Shown here: one piece after another, positions 8,073 through 17,827 of the stretch
How the letters are laid out: each line of letters begins with the position of its first letter
Numbering within the stretch: the first letter of the stretch is position 1
From: Planotetraspora sp. A-T 1434
Lineage (GTDB): Bacteria; Actinomycetota; Actinomycetes; Streptosporangiales; Streptosporangiaceae
Assembly: GCF_025420585.1 (NCBI RefSeq)
Contig: NZ_JAOEGB010000016.1
Coordinates: forward strand, 114,779 to 178,778
Reading direction: 5' to 3'
Length of the DNA stretch: 64,000 bases
Program-made: the position numbers and the translations under genes
Notes under the pieces: generated by a model
Told to the model about the DNA's origin: nothing
Databases searched by the model: none
The model's input: the letters and a program-made list of their open reading frames with translations, nothing else

Positions 8073-8995
8073 ACGAGCAGGGAGTCGATCGCGACGGCGA
8101 GGAAGAGCAGCGCGAGGTAGATGTTCGACCAGTGGAAGAACCGCATGGGCCGCAGGTCAACGCCGGTCTTGCCCGCGTTGACCCGGCCGAGCAGGCGGTA
8201 GACCTCCCACAGGCACGCCGCGCCGAGGGCCAGGGCGACCGCGGGGTAGAGCAGTGAGGTGCCGGCGACCGGCCACAGCAGCAGCGAGCACAGGACGGTG
8301 GCCCAGGTGTAGGCGACCACCTGCAGGACGACGCGCCGCTCCGTGGCCACGACGGGCAGCATGGGCACGTGCGCGGCCGCGTAGTCCTCGCGGTAGCGCA
8401 TGGCGAGCGTCCACGTGTGCGGGGGCGTCCAGAAGAAGACGACGCCGAAGAGCACGACGGGAGCCCACGACAGGCTTCCGGTGATCCCGGCCCAGCCGAT
8501 CAGCACGGGCATGCAGCCGGCGATGCCGCCCCACACGATGTTCTGCGACGTCCGCCGCTTGAGGATCATCGAGTAGACGAAGACGTAGAACAGGATCGCG
8601 GCCAGCGACAGGCCGGCCGCCACCCAGTTGACCGCGAGGCCGAGGCCCAGCGTGGAGGCGACGCCGAGGACCACGCCGAAGACGAGCGCGCCGCGCGGCG
8701 AGACCTCCGCCTTCGCGAGCGGCCTGCGGCGCGTGCGCCGCATGGTCGCGTCGATGTCGCGGTCGATGTAGCAGTTCAGCACGTTCGCGCTGCCCGCCGA
8801 CAGGGTGCCGAAGATCATCGTCGCCGCGGCCGTCCACAGCGGCGGAAGACCGCGCGCCGCCAGGAACATGACCGGCAGGGTCGTGATCAGGAGCAACTCG
8901 ATGATCCGTGGCTTGGTGAGCGCCACGTACGCCTTCACGAGCGCCCCGAGGGAGCGGGGGGCCGTGGCCGTCGCGGCGGTTCCGAGCGGGGCCAT
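8069..8995 (-). CDS. ctaB: Protoheme IX farnesyltransferase (heme O synthase)
   Basis: A 308-residue UbiA-superfamily membrane prenyltransferase that makes heme O from protoheme and farnesyl diphosphate, the step before CtaA. The first aspartate-rich motif is [15 protein letters not shown] at residues about 75-90. The second conserved loop is [20 protein letters not shown], followed by [18 protein letters not shown]. Nine membrane segments are evident. The ATG at 8995 gives the family's normal length, and upstream sequence contains no better start. It is divergent from tkt, the usual ctaB-tkt arrangement in actinomycetes. Confidence 0.95.
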   Translation of the reverse strand: MAPLGTAATATAPRSLGALVKAYVALTKPRIIELLLITTLPVMFLAARGLPPLWTAAATMIFGTLSAGSANVLNCYIDRDIDATMRRTRRRPLAKAEVSPRGALVFGVVLGVASTLGLGLAVNWVAAGLSLAAILFYVFVYSMILKRRTSQNIVWGGIAGCMPVLIGWAGITGSLSWAPVVLFGVVFFWTPPHTWTLAMRYREDYAAAHVPMLPVVATERRVVLQVVAYTWATVLCSLLLWPVAGTSLLYPAVALALGAACLWEVYRLLGRVNAGKTGVDLRPMRFFHWSNIYLALLFLAVAIDSLLV

Positions 8996-9299
8996 CGTCT
9001 GCTTGTTCGTCAGCACCGTCAAGGCGCATCCAACACATGCGGGGTCAACGCGTAACCTCTGAATAGAGCGGATCTCCGGGCCTGGGACCGGCATTGCGAA
9101 ATCACTGTAGTCGGCGTAACCGGTGGTCCAGGAACTGGGGCTGGAAGCGCCCGATCCCGCCACCCCGGAAGTCTCGCTGCTCACGGGCCCCTGCCCCCGG
9201 CAGGGGTGGGCTACCAAACGGTATGGCGGGGGACCCGTTAGGGTCCCCTGTGGGCGGGAAATGCCACAACGGCGCAGATAAATAGAGGGGATCGAGCAG
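8996..9299. other. ctaB-tkt divergent intergenic region with two hairpins
   Basis: This 304-bp non-coding stretch must hold the promoters for both directions. Two strong hairpins lie on the tkt side: CCCCTGCC/GGCAGGGG at 9188-9206 (3-nt loop) and GGGGACCC/GGGTCCCC at 9229-9248 (4-nt loop, perfect 8-bp stem). The second ends 51 bp before the tkt start. They could form a tkt leader structure or protect against read-through. There is no U-tract, so a classical terminator is unlikely. No convincing -35/-10 pair could be picked. Confidence 0.5.
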
Positions 9300-11402
9300 T
9301 TGAGCAGCGCAAGCCTTGAGTGGAGTGACCTCGATCGGCAGGCTGTCGACGTGGTGCGCGCACTGGCGATGGACGCGGTCGAGAAGGCGGGTTCGGGCCA
9401 CCCCGGCACCGCGATGAGCCTCGCACCCGCCGCCTACCTCCTTTTCCAGCGGTTCCTGCGGCACGACCCGTCGGACCCCACGTGGGTGGGGCGTGACAGG
9501 TTCGTCCTTTCCGCCGGTCACAGCAGCCTGACGCTCTACATTCAGCTCTACCTGTCGGGTTACGGCCTGACGCTGGACGATCTGAAGTCGCTCCGCCAGT
9601 GGGGCAGCCTGACTCCGGGCCACCCGGAGCACGGCCACACCGTGGGCGTGGAGACGACCACCGGTCCGCTGGGCCAGGGGCTCGGCAACGCCGTGGGCAT
9701 GGCGATGGCGGCCCGCCGCGAGCGCGGCCTGTTCGACCCCGACGCGCCCGAGGGCGAGTCGCCGTTCGACCACATGATCTGGTGCATCGCGTCCGAGGGT
9801 GACATCGAGGAGGGCATCAGCCACGAGGTCAGCTCGATCGCCGGCCACCAGAAGCTCGGCAACCTCGCGGTCATCTTCGACTCCAACCACATCTCGATCG
9901 AGGATGACACCCAGATCGCGCTGTCCGAGGACATCGCCAAGCGCTACGAGGCGTACGGCTGGCACGTCCTGACGGTCGACTGGACGGCGGGTGAGCACTA
10001 CCACGAGGACGTCCAGGCCCTTTCCGACGCCCTGGAGGCCGCCAAGGCGGAGACCGGGCGCCCCACCTTCATCAGGCTGCGCACGATCATCGGCTGGCCC
10101 GCGCCGAACAAGCAGAACACGGGCAAGGCCCACGGCTCGGCGCTGGGCGCCGACGAGGTCGCGGCCACCAAGCGCGTTCTGGGCATGGACCCGGAGAAGA
10201 GCTTCGACGTGCCGGCCGAGGTCCTCGACCACGCCCGCGAGGTCGTCAAGCGCAACCGGGAGCTCCGCGCCGAGTGGGACAAGAGCTTCGAGAGCTGGCG
10301 GGCCGCCAACCCCGAGCGGGCCGAGCTGTTCGAGCGGATGTCGGCGCGCAGGCTTCCCGACGGCTGGGACAAGGCCCTGCCGACCTTCGAGCCGGGCTCG
10401 TCCGTCGCGACCCGCAAGGCGTCGGGCGAGGTGCTGAGCGCGCTGGCCCCGGTCCTGCCGGAGCTGTGGGGCGGCTCCGCCGACCTCGCCGAGTCCAACC
10501 TCACGTCGATGAAGGGCGAGCCGTCCTTCATCCCGGACGAGTACCAGACCCGTGAGTTCCCCGGCAACCGGTACGGCAGGACCCTGCACTTCGGCATCCG
10601 CGAGCACGGCATGGGCGCGATCCTCAACGGCATCGCCCTGCACAACGGCACCCGCCCCTACGGCGGCACCTTCCTGGTCTTCAGCGACTACATGCGCCCG
10701 GCCGTACGGCTGGCCGCGCTGATGAAGCTGCCGGTGATCTACGTCTGGACGCACGACTCGATCGGCCTCGGCGAGGACGGCCCGACCCACCAGCCGGTCG
10801 AGCACCTGTGGGCGCTGCGCGCGATCCCGGGCCTCGACGTGGTCCGCCCGGCCGACGCCAACGAGACCTCGGCGGCCTGGAAGGTCGTGCTGGAGCACAA
10901 CGACCGCCCCGCGGCGCTCGCCCTCACCCGGCAGAACGTGCCGGTCTACGACGGCACCGGCGACCCGGCCAAGGTCGCCCGCGGTGGTTACATTCTGGAG
11001 GACGCGTCGAACGGCCAGCCGGCCGTCGTGCTCATCGGCACGGGCAGCGAGGTCCAGCTCGCCGTCGAGGCGCGCGAGGCCCTGGAGGCCGAGGGCATCC
11101 CGGCCAGGGTCGTGTCGATGCCGTGCGTCGAGTGGTTCCGCGCACAGGAGCCGGCGTACCGGCAGACCGTGCTGCCGCCGGCGGTCCGCGCCCGGGTGGC
11201 CGTCGAGGCGGGAATCTCGCTCGGCTGGCGCGAGTTCGTGGGTGATGCGGGGGAAGTCCTGAGTCTGGAGCACTTCGGCGCCTCCGCGCCGTACAAGACG
11301 ATCTTCGAGCAGTTCGGCCTGACCGCCGACCGAGTGGTGGCCGCCGCCAAGGCCAGCCTCGCCAAAACCGGGGCTGACAAGGGCGAGACGACCGGAAACT
11401 GA
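9300..11402 (+). CDS. tkt: Transketolase
   Basis: A 700-residue thiamine-diphosphate enzyme of the non-oxidative pentose phosphate pathway, transferring two-carbon units between ketoses and aldoses. The N-terminal half has [13 protein letters not shown] and the ThDP/Mg site variant [11 protein letters not shown]. The central pyrimidine domain has the IREHGMG catalytic-glutamate segment. The C-terminal domain follows after [12 protein letters not shown]. The start is TTG with AGAGGGG nine bases upstream. It is the first gene of a same-strand run tkt-tal-pgi-zwf-opcA-pgl with gaps of at most about 80 bp, so it is likely co-transcribed. Confidence 0.97.
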   Translation: MSSASLEWSDLDRQAVDVVRALAMDAVEKAGSGHPGTAMSLAPAAYLLFQRFLRHDPSDPTWVGRDRFVLSAGHSSLTLYIQLYLSGYGLTLDDLKSLRQWGSLTPGHPEHGHTVGVETTTGPLGQGLGNAVGMAMAARRERGLFDPDAPEGESPFDHMIWCIASEGDIEEGISHEVSSIAGHQKLGNLAVIFDSNHISIEDDTQIALSEDIAKRYEAYGWHVLTVDWTAGEHYHEDVQALSDALEAAKAETGRPTFIRLRTIIGWPAPNKQNTGKAHGSALGADEVAATKRVLGMDPEKSFDVPAEVLDHAREVVKRNRELRAEWDKSFESWRAANPERAELFERMSARRLPDGWDKALPTFEPGSSVATRKASGEVLSALAPVLPELWGGSADLAESNLTSMKGEPSFIPDEYQTREFPGNRYGRTLHFGIREHGMGAILNGIALHNGTRPYGGTFLVFSDYMRPAVRLAALMKLPVIYVWTHDSIGLGEDGPTHQPVEHLWALRAIPGLDVVRPADANETSAAWKVVLEHNDRPAALALTRQNVPVYDGTGDPAKVARGGYILEDASNGQPAVVLIGTGSEVQLAVEAREALEAEGIPARVVSMPCVEWFRAQEPAYRQTVLPPAVRARVAVEAGISLGWREFVGDAGEVLSLEHFGASAPYKTIFEQFGLTADRVVAAAKASLAKTGADKGETTGN

Positions 11403-11412
11403 GGAACAACCA

Positions 11413-12516
11413 ATGAGCGAGAATCTGAAGCGTCTCACCGCGGCAGGCGTGTCGATCTGGCTGGACGACATCAGCAGGGAGCGTCTGCGCACCGGCAACC
11501 TGGCCGCCCTCATCCGTGAGAAGTACGTGACCGGCGTCACCTCGAACCCGACGATCTTCGCCTCGGCGCTGAGCAAGGGCGACGCGTACGACGCCCAGCT
11601 GCGCGACCTCGCCACCCGGGGCGTCTCGGTGGACGAGGCGGTCCGCGCCATCACGACCTTCGACATCCGCTGGGCCGCCGACGTGCTGAAGCCGGTCTAC
11701 GACGGCACCCACGGCGTGGACGGCCGCGTCTCCATCGAGGTCGACCCGAGGCTGGCCCGCAACACCGAGGCGACCATCGCCGAGGCGCGCGCCCTGTGGT
11801 GGCTCGTCGACCGGCCGAACGTCCACATCAAGATCCCGGCGACCGTCGAGGGTCTGCCCGCCATCACTCAGGCGATCTCCGAGGGCATCAGCGTCAACGT
11901 CACGCTGATCTTCTCGCTGGAGCGCTACCGCCAGGTCATGGACGCCTGGCTGACCGGCCTGGAGAAGGCCAGGGCGGCAGGCCTCAACCTCTCCGGCATC
12001 GAGTCGGTGGCGTCGTTCTTCGTCAGCCGCGTCGACACCGAGATCGACGCCCGCCTCGACAAGATCGGCACCCCGGAGGCGAAGGAGCTGAAGGGCAAGG
12101 CCGGCGTCGCCAACGCCCGGCTGGCGTTCGCCGCCTTCGAGGAGGTCGTGAACTCGCCCCGCTGGCAGGAGCTGCGCGCCGCGGGAGCCCACCCGCAGCG
12201 GCCGCTGTGGGCCTCGACCGGCGTCAAGAACCCGGACTACCCCGACACGCTCTACGTCGACCAGCTCGTCACCGCGGGAGTCGTCAACACGATGCCCGAG
12301 AAGACGCTCGACGCGGCGGCCGACCACGGCAAGATCTCGGGCGACACCATCCGCCCCTTCTACGAGCAGGCCTGGAACGTCATGGCCGCTCTGAAGGAGG
12401 CCGGCATCGACTACGACGACGTCGTGCGGGTGCTGGAGGAGGAGGGCGTCGAGAAGTTCGAGAAGTCGTGGACCGAGCTGCTCGAGACCGTCGAGACCGA
12501 GCTCAGGAAGGCCTGA
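11413..12516 (+). CDS. tal: Transaldolase
   Basis: A 367-residue class I aldolase-fold enzyme moving a three-carbon dihydroxyacetone unit in the pentose phosphate pathway. The Schiff-base lysine is K140 in VHIKIPAT. Other family marks are [10 protein letters not shown] near residue 50, SVNVTLIFS near 165, and [10 protein letters not shown] near 270. Its length is normal for the actinobacterial branch, which is longer than E. coli TalB. ATG 11413 is preceded by GAGGAAC and lies 10 bp after tkt. Confidence 0.97.
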   Translation: MSENLKRLTAAGVSIWLDDISRERLRTGNLAALIREKYVTGVTSNPTIFASALSKGDAYDAQLRDLATRGVSVDEAVRAITTFDIRWAADVLKPVYDGTHGVDGRVSIEVDPRLARNTEATIAEARALWWLVDRPNVHIKIPATVEGLPAITQAISEGISVNVTLIFSLERYRQVMDAWLTGLEKARAAGLNLSGIESVASFFVSRVDTEIDARLDKIGTPEAKELKGKAGVANARLAFAAFEEVVNSPRWQELRAAGAHPQRPLWASTGVKNPDYPDTLYVDQLVTAGVVNTMPEKTLDAAADHGKISGDTIRPFYEQAWNVMAALKEAGIDYDDVVRVLEEEGVEKFEKSWTELLETVETELRKA

Positions 12517-12521
12517 GACAC

Positions 12522-14147
12522 ATGACCATTGAGGTAACCGCCGGCGACGCCGCGGAAGCCGTACAGGCGGTCAAGGAGAAGCTGGTCGCCGAGGGGGTGC
12601 CCGCGGCGCTCGCCGCGGGGGATTCGGCCCTGTGGGGCGCCGACGCCCAGGCCGAGGCGGCCATCCGGCTCGGCTGGCTCAGCCTGCCGCTGACGAGCAG
12701 GGAGCTGCTGCCCGAGATCGAGAACCTGGTGGAGAAGGCCCGCGCCGAGGGCCTCGACCACGTGGTGCTCGCCGGGATGGGCGGCTCCTCGCTCGCTCCC
12801 GAGGTCATCGCCGCCACCGAGGACGTGCCGCTGACCGTTCTCGACACCACCGACCCGCACCAGGTGCGGCGCGCCCTGGCGGACGGTCTGGAGCGGACGC
12901 TGCTGGTCGTCTCCAGCAAGAGCGGCGGCACGATCGAGACCGACAGCCACCGCAGGATCTACGAGAAGGCGTTCAGGGACGCCGGGCTCGATCCGGCCGA
13001 GCGGATCGTGGTCGTGACCGACCCGGGCTCCCCGCTGGAGCAGTCGGCCATCGAGGCCGGCTATCAGGTCGTCCTGGCCGACCCGAACGTCGGTGGCCGC
13101 TACAGCGCGCTGAGCGCCTTCGGCCTGGTGCCGAGCGCCCTGGCCGGAGCCGACGTGCGGAAGCTGCTCGACGACGCGGCGGCCGTGCGGCCGCTGCTCG
13201 CGCAGGACGAGGGCAACCCCGGCCTGGACCTCGGCGCCGTGCTCGGCGCGGAGGCCCTCCAGGGCCGTGACAAGCTGATCCTTCGCGACAGCCTGTCCGA
13301 CATCAACGGGCTGCCGGACTGGATCGAGCAGCTCATCGCCGAGTCGACCGGCAAGTCGGGGAAGGGCATCCTCCCCGTCGTCGGCGCCGAGGCCGCGGAG
13401 GACGACGACCAGTACGTCGTCGCCATCGGCCGTGACGGCGGCACGGTGGTCGACGGCCCGCTGGGCGCGCAGTTCCTCACCTGGGAGTACGCCACGGCGA
13501 TCGCGGGGCGGGTGCTGGGGATCGACCCCTTCGACCAGCCCAACGTGGCGGAGTCCAAGGAGAACACCACCAAGATCCTGCAGGAGGCCGGCGACGGCCC
13601 GCTGCCGACCGGCACGCCCGTCCTGACGGACGGCCCGGTCGAGGTCTACGGCGACGTGCCGGGCGACCCGAAGAACCTGGCCGACGTGCTGACCTGGCTG
13701 CTCCAGGCCATCCCCGACCGGGGCTACCTGGCGATCATGGCGTACCTGGACCGGGAGGCGGCGTTCGACGCCGCGACGGTCGGCGACGCCTCGTTCGAGG
13801 AGATGACCGAGACGTGGGCGAGCGCGGACGTGGCCACGCTGCGCGCGCTGCTCGACTACCGCACCGACCGCGCGGTCACGTTCGGCTGGGGACCGCGGTT
13901 CCTGCACTCGACCGGGCAGTATCACAAGGGCGGCCCGCCGGTCGGCGTGTTCCTGCAGATCACCGGGGCGGTCACGGACGACATCGAGGTGCCCGGCAAG
14001 CCGTACACGCTGGGCAGGCTGCAGTTGGCGCAGGCGCTGGGCGACCTGCGGGCGCTGGCCTCGCGCGGCCGGCCCGCCGTCCGCCTGCACCTGACCGACC
14101 GGGTCGCCGGCGTCAGGCACCTGCTCTCCGTGGCGGAGGAGCTCTGA
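12522..14147 (+). CDS. pgi: Glucose-6-phosphate isomerase
   Basis: A 541-residue SIS-domain protein interconverting glucose 6-phosphate and fructose 6-phosphate. It has two SIS folds: VLAGMGGSSLAPEV (about residue 80) and VVSSKSGGTIETDS (about 130) bind the sugar phosphate, and LHSTGQYHKGGP (about 460) belongs to the C-terminal catalytic part. This is the form found in actinobacterial tkt-tal-zwf operons, diverged from the canonical E. coli Pgi, so assignment relies on these motifs and context. ATG 12522 follows the tal stop by 5 bp. It links glycolysis to the pentose phosphate operon. Confidence 0.93.
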   Translation: MTIEVTAGDAAEAVQAVKEKLVAEGVPAALAAGDSALWGADAQAEAAIRLGWLSLPLTSRELLPEIENLVEKARAEGLDHVVLAGMGGSSLAPEVIAATEDVPLTVLDTTDPHQVRRALADGLERTLLVVSSKSGGTIETDSHRRIYEKAFRDAGLDPAERIVVVTDPGSPLEQSAIEAGYQVVLADPNVGGRYSALSAFGLVPSALAGADVRKLLDDAAAVRPLLAQDEGNPGLDLGAVLGAEALQGRDKLILRDSLSDINGLPDWIEQLIAESTGKSGKGILPVVGAEAAEDDDQYVVAIGRDGGTVVDGPLGAQFLTWEYATAIAGRVLGIDPFDQPNVAESKENTTKILQEAGDGPLPTGTPVLTDGPVEVYGDVPGDPKNLADVLTWLLQAIPDRGYLAIMAYLDREAAFDAATVGDASFEEMTETWASADVATLRALLDYRTDRAVTFGWGPRFLHSTGQYHKGGPPVGVFLQITGAVTDDIEVPGKPYTLGRLQLAQALGDLRALASRGRPAVRLHLTDRVAGVRHLLSVAEEL

Positions 14148-14162
14148 CCATGCGATGCGTTA

Positions 14163-14210
14163 CTGGCCAAGAGACTGGCCAAGAGACCGGCCAAGAGACC
14201 GGCCAAAGGT
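14163..14210 (+). repeat. 12-bp tandem repeat, four copies, upstream of zwf
   Basis: CTGGCCAAGAGA is repeated head to tail (14163, 14175), followed by CCGGCCAAGAGA (14187) and a diverged fourth unit (14199). It begins 16 bp after the pgi stop and ends 20 bp before the preferred zwf start. If translation started at ATG 14155 it would be read as a WPRD/RPRD tetrapeptide repeat fused to Zwf. Confidence 0.9.
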
Positions 14211-14229
14211 CCGTCGGGACGGGGGCCGC

Positions 14230-15933
14230 ATGACCAAGCCGACCAAACCGGCCCCGGGGACCGAAGCGGCCAAGGCGGCCGAGGCGGCGGAGGGCGCCGA
14301 GGCGCCGGAGAACGTGGTGCCGCCGATCCCCGCGACCAGCCCCGCCGCGCCCGTCGAGCAGTCGACCGCGGTGGCGGCGCAGGTGGCCGCGACCGCGACG
14401 ACCGAGGAGACGGTCGCCGCGAACCCGCTGCGCGACCCTCGCGACAAGAGGCTTCCCCGTGTGGCCGGGCCGTGCGTGCTCGTGCTGTTCGGCGTGACCG
14501 GAGACCTGGCGAAGCGCAAGCTGCTGCCCGCGATCTACGACCTGGGGAACCGGGGCCTGCTGCCGCCCGGCTTCTCGCTGGTCGGCTTCGCCCGCCGCGA
14601 CTGGGCCCACGAGGACTTCGCTCAGGTCACGTACGAAGCGGTGAAGGAGAACGCGCGGACGCCCTTCCGCGAGGAGGTCTGGAAGCAGATCCGCGAGGGC
14701 ATCCACTTCTGCCCGGGCGAGTTCAACGACGACGGCGCGTTCGACGTGCTGTCGATGATGCTCAAGGAGATCGACGAGACCCGGGGCACGGGGGGCAACT
14801 ACGCCTTCTACCTCTCGGTTCCGCCGAAGTTCTTCCCCACGGTGATCGAGCAGCTCAAGCGGACCGGCCTCGCCAAGGCGCCGGAGGGCTCCTGGCGGCG
14901 GGTGGTCATCGAGAAGCCGTTCGGCCACGACCTGAAGAGCGCCCGCGAGCTCAACGCGATCACCAACGCGGTCTTCCCCGAGGAGTCGGTCTTCCGGATC
15001 GACCACTACCTGGGCAAGGAGACCGTCCAGAACATTTTGGCGCTGCGGTTCGCCAACACGCTCTACGAGCCGATCTGGAACCGCGGCTACGTCGACCACA
15101 TCCAGATCACCATGGCCGAGGACATCGGCATCGGTGGCCGGGCCGGCTACTACGACGGCATCGGCGCGGCCCGCGACGTGATCCAGAACCACCTGCTCCA
15201 ACTCCTGGCGCTGGTGGCGATGGAGGACCCGATCTCCTTCGACGCCGACGCGCTGCGGCGGGAGAAGGAGAAGGTGCTCCGGGCGGTCCAGCTTCCCGCC
15301 GACCTCTCCACCGGCACCGCGCGCGGCCAGTACACGGCCGGGTGGCAGGGCGGCGAGCCCGTCAAGGGCTACCTGGAGGAGGACGGCATCCCGCCGGACT
15401 CGATCACCGAGACCTACGCCGCGATCAAGCTGGAGGTGGCCAACCGCCGCTGGGCGGGCGTGCCCTTCTACCTGCGGACGGGCAAGCGGCTCAGCCGCCG
15501 CATGACCGAGGTGGCCGTGGTCTTCCAGCGCGCGCCGCACCTGCCGTTCAGCAAGGACGACACCGAGATCCTCGGGCAGAACGCCCTGGTCATCCGGGTC
15601 CAGCCGGACGAGGGCATCACGGTGCGCTTCGGCTCCAAGGTGCCGGGCACCGCCATGGAGGTCAGGGACGTCAACATGGACTTCGCGTACGGCGAGTCGT
15701 TCATGGAGTCCTCACCGGAGGCGTACGAGCGGCTGCTCCTCGACGTGCTCATCGGCGACCCGCCGCTGTTCCCGCACCAGCGGGAGGTGGAGCTGTCGTG
15801 GATGATCCTCGACCCGATCGAGGAGTTCTGGGCCTCCCACGGCAAGCCCGAGGGCTACCCGGCCGGCACCTGGGGCCCCGCCTCGGCCGACGCCATGCTG
15901 GCCAGGGACGGACGCGCCTGGAGGCGGCTGTGA
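14230..15933 (+). CDS. zwf: Glucose-6-phosphate 1-dehydrogenase
   Basis: A 567-residue enzyme, the first step of the oxidative pentose phosphate pathway, reducing NADP+. The Rossmann site is LVLFGVTGDLAKRKLLPA, and the catalytic Asp-His pair is in RIDHYLGKE (residues about 258-259). EKPFGHD is also conserved. About 70 residues of Ala/Pro/Glu-rich, probably disordered sequence precede the usual family start (NPLRDPRDKRLPR), which is longer than the roughly 510 residues usual for the family. ATG 14230 is preferred; ATG 14155 would add 25 residues including the repeat. The stop overlaps opcA (GTGA). Confidence 0.95.
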   Translation: MTKPTKPAPGTEAAKAAEAAEGAEAPENVVPPIPATSPAAPVEQSTAVAAQVAATATTEETVAANPLRDPRDKRLPRVAGPCVLVLFGVTGDLAKRKLLPAIYDLGNRGLLPPGFSLVGFARRDWAHEDFAQVTYEAVKENARTPFREEVWKQIREGIHFCPGEFNDDGAFDVLSMMLKEIDETRGTGGNYAFYLSVPPKFFPTVIEQLKRTGLAKAPEGSWRRVVIEKPFGHDLKSARELNAITNAVFPEESVFRIDHYLGKETVQNILALRFANTLYEPIWNRGYVDHIQITMAEDIGIGGRAGYYDGIGAARDVIQNHLLQLLALVAMEDPISFDADALRREKEKVLRAVQLPADLSTGTARGQYTAGWQGGEPVKGYLEEDGIPPDSITETYAAIKLEVANRRWAGVPFYLRTGKRLSRRMTEVAVVFQRAPHLPFSKDDTEILGQNALVIRVQPDEGITVRFGSKVPGTAMEVRDVNMDFAYGESFMESSPEAYERLLLDVLIGDPPLFPHQREVELSWMILDPIEEFWASHGKPEGYPAGTWGPASADAMLARDGRAWRRL

Positions 15934-16844
15934 CGAGTTTCAACCTGACCGGGACGACGGCGTCCAAGATCTCCTCGACGCTGACCAGGCTGCGGCACCA
16001 GATGGGCGCCCCGGCGATCGGCATGGTGCTGACGCTGGTGGCGGTCGTCGACGAGGCCGGCCAGTACGACGCGGTGCGGGCGGCCACCGAGGCGGCGCGG
16101 GAGCACCCGTCCCGGATCCTGGTCGTGATCAACCGCGACCCGGCCGAGCCGAACCGGCTCGACGCCGAGATCCGGGTGGGCGAGTCCGCCCCCGGCGAGG
16201 TCGTGCTGCTCCGCCTGTACGGCGATCTGACCGAGCACGCCGACTCGGTGATCAGCCCGCTGCTGCTCACCGACACGCCCGTGGTGGTCTGGTGGCCGGG
16301 AGAGTGCCCGAAGGTGCCCGCGAAGGACCCCATCGGCCAGCTCGCGGGCCGCCGGATCACCGACGCCCGCTCGGCCGGGGACCCGGTCGCGGCGATCACC
16401 GGACGGGCCGAGGGCTACGTGCCCGGGGACACCGACCTGGCCTGGACCCGGCTCACCCCGTGGCGCAGCCTGCTCGCCGCCGCGCTCGACCAGCCCATCG
16501 GGAAGGTCGCCGAGGGCGTCGTGGAGGCCGCCAGGGGCAACCCCAGCGGTCCGCTGCTCGCGGCGTGGCTGTCCGACCGGCTGAACGCGCCGATTCAGGT
16601 CAGCGAGTCTTCGGGTCCCGGTCTCACCGCCGTACGGCTGACGGTCGCGGGCGGCGAGGAGCTCAAGGTGAACCGGAGCGACGCCCGGCTGGCCACCCTG
16701 TCCAAGCCCGGTCAGCCGGACCGGCGGGTCGCCCTGGCCCGCAGGCCGACGTCCGAGCTGCTCGCGGAGGAGCTGCGCCGGTTGGACCCCGACGAGGTCT
16801 ACGCCTCGACGATCCACCGGCTGGCGAAGAAGCCGCGGTCCTGA
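15930..16844 (+). CDS. opcA: OpcA, glucose-6-phosphate dehydrogenase assembly protein
   Basis: A 304-residue protein of the OpcA family, an allosteric or assembly factor for Zwf known in cyanobacteria and actinobacteria. Visible family stretches are the N-terminal TLVAVVDEAG region, LYGDLTEHADSVISPLLL, the tryptophan-rich DTPVVVWWPGECP and DLAWTRLTPWRSLLAAALD. The GTG start overlaps the zwf stop, so the two are translationally coupled, consistent with a 1:1 partnership. It acts in the cytoplasm. Confidence 0.94.
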   Translation: MTSFNLTGTTASKISSTLTRLRHQMGAPAIGMVLTLVAVVDEAGQYDAVRAATEAAREHPSRILVVINRDPAEPNRLDAEIRVGESAPGEVVLLRLYGDLTEHADSVISPLLLTDTPVVVWWPGECPKVPAKDPIGQLAGRRITDARSAGDPVAAITGRAEGYVPGDTDLAWTRLTPWRSLLAAALDQPIGKVAEGVVEAARGNPSGPLLAAWLSDRLNAPIQVSESSGPGLTAVRLTVAGGEELKVNRSDARLATLSKPGQPDRRVALARRPTSELLAEELRRLDPDEVYASTIHRLAKKPRS

Positions 16845-16861
16845 TCGCGGCCTGATCCATC

Positions 16862-16890
16862 GCCGGGGGCCCGTGTCGCGGGCCCCCGGC
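16862..16890 (+). terminator. Strong hairpin between opcA and pgl
   Basis: GCCGGGGGCCCG (16862-16873) and CGGGCCCCCGGC (16879-16890) form a perfect 12-bp GC stem with a 5-nt loop. No U-run follows. It may attenuate read-through from opcA or stabilise the upstream mRNA, leaving pgl at a different level from the rest of the operon. Confidence 0.6.
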
Positions 16891-16920
16891 GCACTGACTC
16901 GCAATGAAAGAGAACCGGTT

Positions 16921-17697
16921 GTGAGCGTTCCCACAGTCATCGTCCACCGCGACGCCGGCGTGCTCGCGGAGGCCGTGGCGGCCCGCCTGATCACGCGGCT
17001 GGCCGACACGCAGGCCGCCCGCGGTTCGGCCCATCTGGTGCTGACCGGCGGCACGATCGGCATCGCGACGCTCGCGGCGGTCGCCGCGACGGCCGCCCGC
17101 GACGCGATCGACTGGCGGACGCTCGACATCTGGTGGGGGGACGAGCGGTTCCTGCCGACCGGCCACCCCGAGCGCAACGAGACCGGGGCCCGCGAGGCCC
17201 TTCTCGACCACGTGGACGTCGACCCGTCCCGCGTCCACCCCATGCCCGGCCCCGACTCGGGGCTGACGGCGGAGGACGCGGCCGAGGCCTACTCCGTGGA
17301 GCTGGCGAAGGCGGCCAGGCCGGAGGACCACGGTCCCGTGCCGTCGTTCGACGTGCTGCTCCTCGGGATGGGGCCGGACGGCCACGTCGCCTCGCTCTTC
17401 CCCGGCCAGCCCGCCCTCTACGAGGAGGAGCGCTCCGTCGTGGCGGTGCACGGCTCGCCCAAGCCGCCGCCGACCCGGTTGTCGCTCACCTTCCCCGCCA
17501 TCCGGGCCGCCCGCGAGACGTGGATCGTCGCCGCCGGCGAGGAGAAGGCACAGGCCGTCCACCTGGCGCTGTCCTCGGCGGGCCCCATGCAGGTGCCCGC
17601 GGCCGGAGCGCGCGGGCGTCAGGGCACGCTGTTCCTGCTCGACCGCGCCGCCGCCCACAAGATCCCGCCCAGCCTCGGCCGCATCGCCTCCCCCTGA
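16921..17697 (+). CDS. pgl: 6-Phosphogluconolactonase
   Basis: A 258-residue enzyme hydrolysing 6-phosphogluconolactone, the second step of the oxidative pentose phosphate pathway. It belongs to the NagB/SIS-like Pgl family: LVLTGGTIGI near residue 40, the WWGDERFLP motif near 75, and LLLGMGPDGHVASLFPG near 145. GTG 16921 is preceded by an AAAGAGAA purine stretch. It is the last gene of the tkt-to-pgl run, separated from opcA by a strong hairpin. Confidence 0.95.
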   Translation: MSVPTVIVHRDAGVLAEAVAARLITRLADTQAARGSAHLVLTGGTIGIATLAAVAATAARDAIDWRTLDIWWGDERFLPTGHPERNETGAREALLDHVDVDPSRVHPMPGPDSGLTAEDAAEAYSVELAKAARPEDHGPVPSFDVLLLGMGPDGHVASLFPGQPALYEEERSVVAVHGSPKPPPTRLSLTFPAIRAARETWIVAAGEEKAQAVHLALSSAGPMQVPAAGARGRQGTLFLLDRAAAHKIPPSLGRIASP

Positions 17698-17827
17698 CCT
17701 TCCGTACGGCTGTGGGCGGCTGGCGCGCCGCCGGGGAAGCTCGCGGCCAACGTCGGACCCCGCCTCCTGTCCGGCACGGTGACGGCAGCCCTGCCGACAC
17801 CGAGATCGAAGCGGTTGGCCGGAAGCC

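Noticed and set aside
9102..11666. Long minus-strand open frame opposite tkt
   Set aside because: Shadow of tkt; the sequence is Arg/Val/Gly/His-rich and crosses the tkt-tal boundary.
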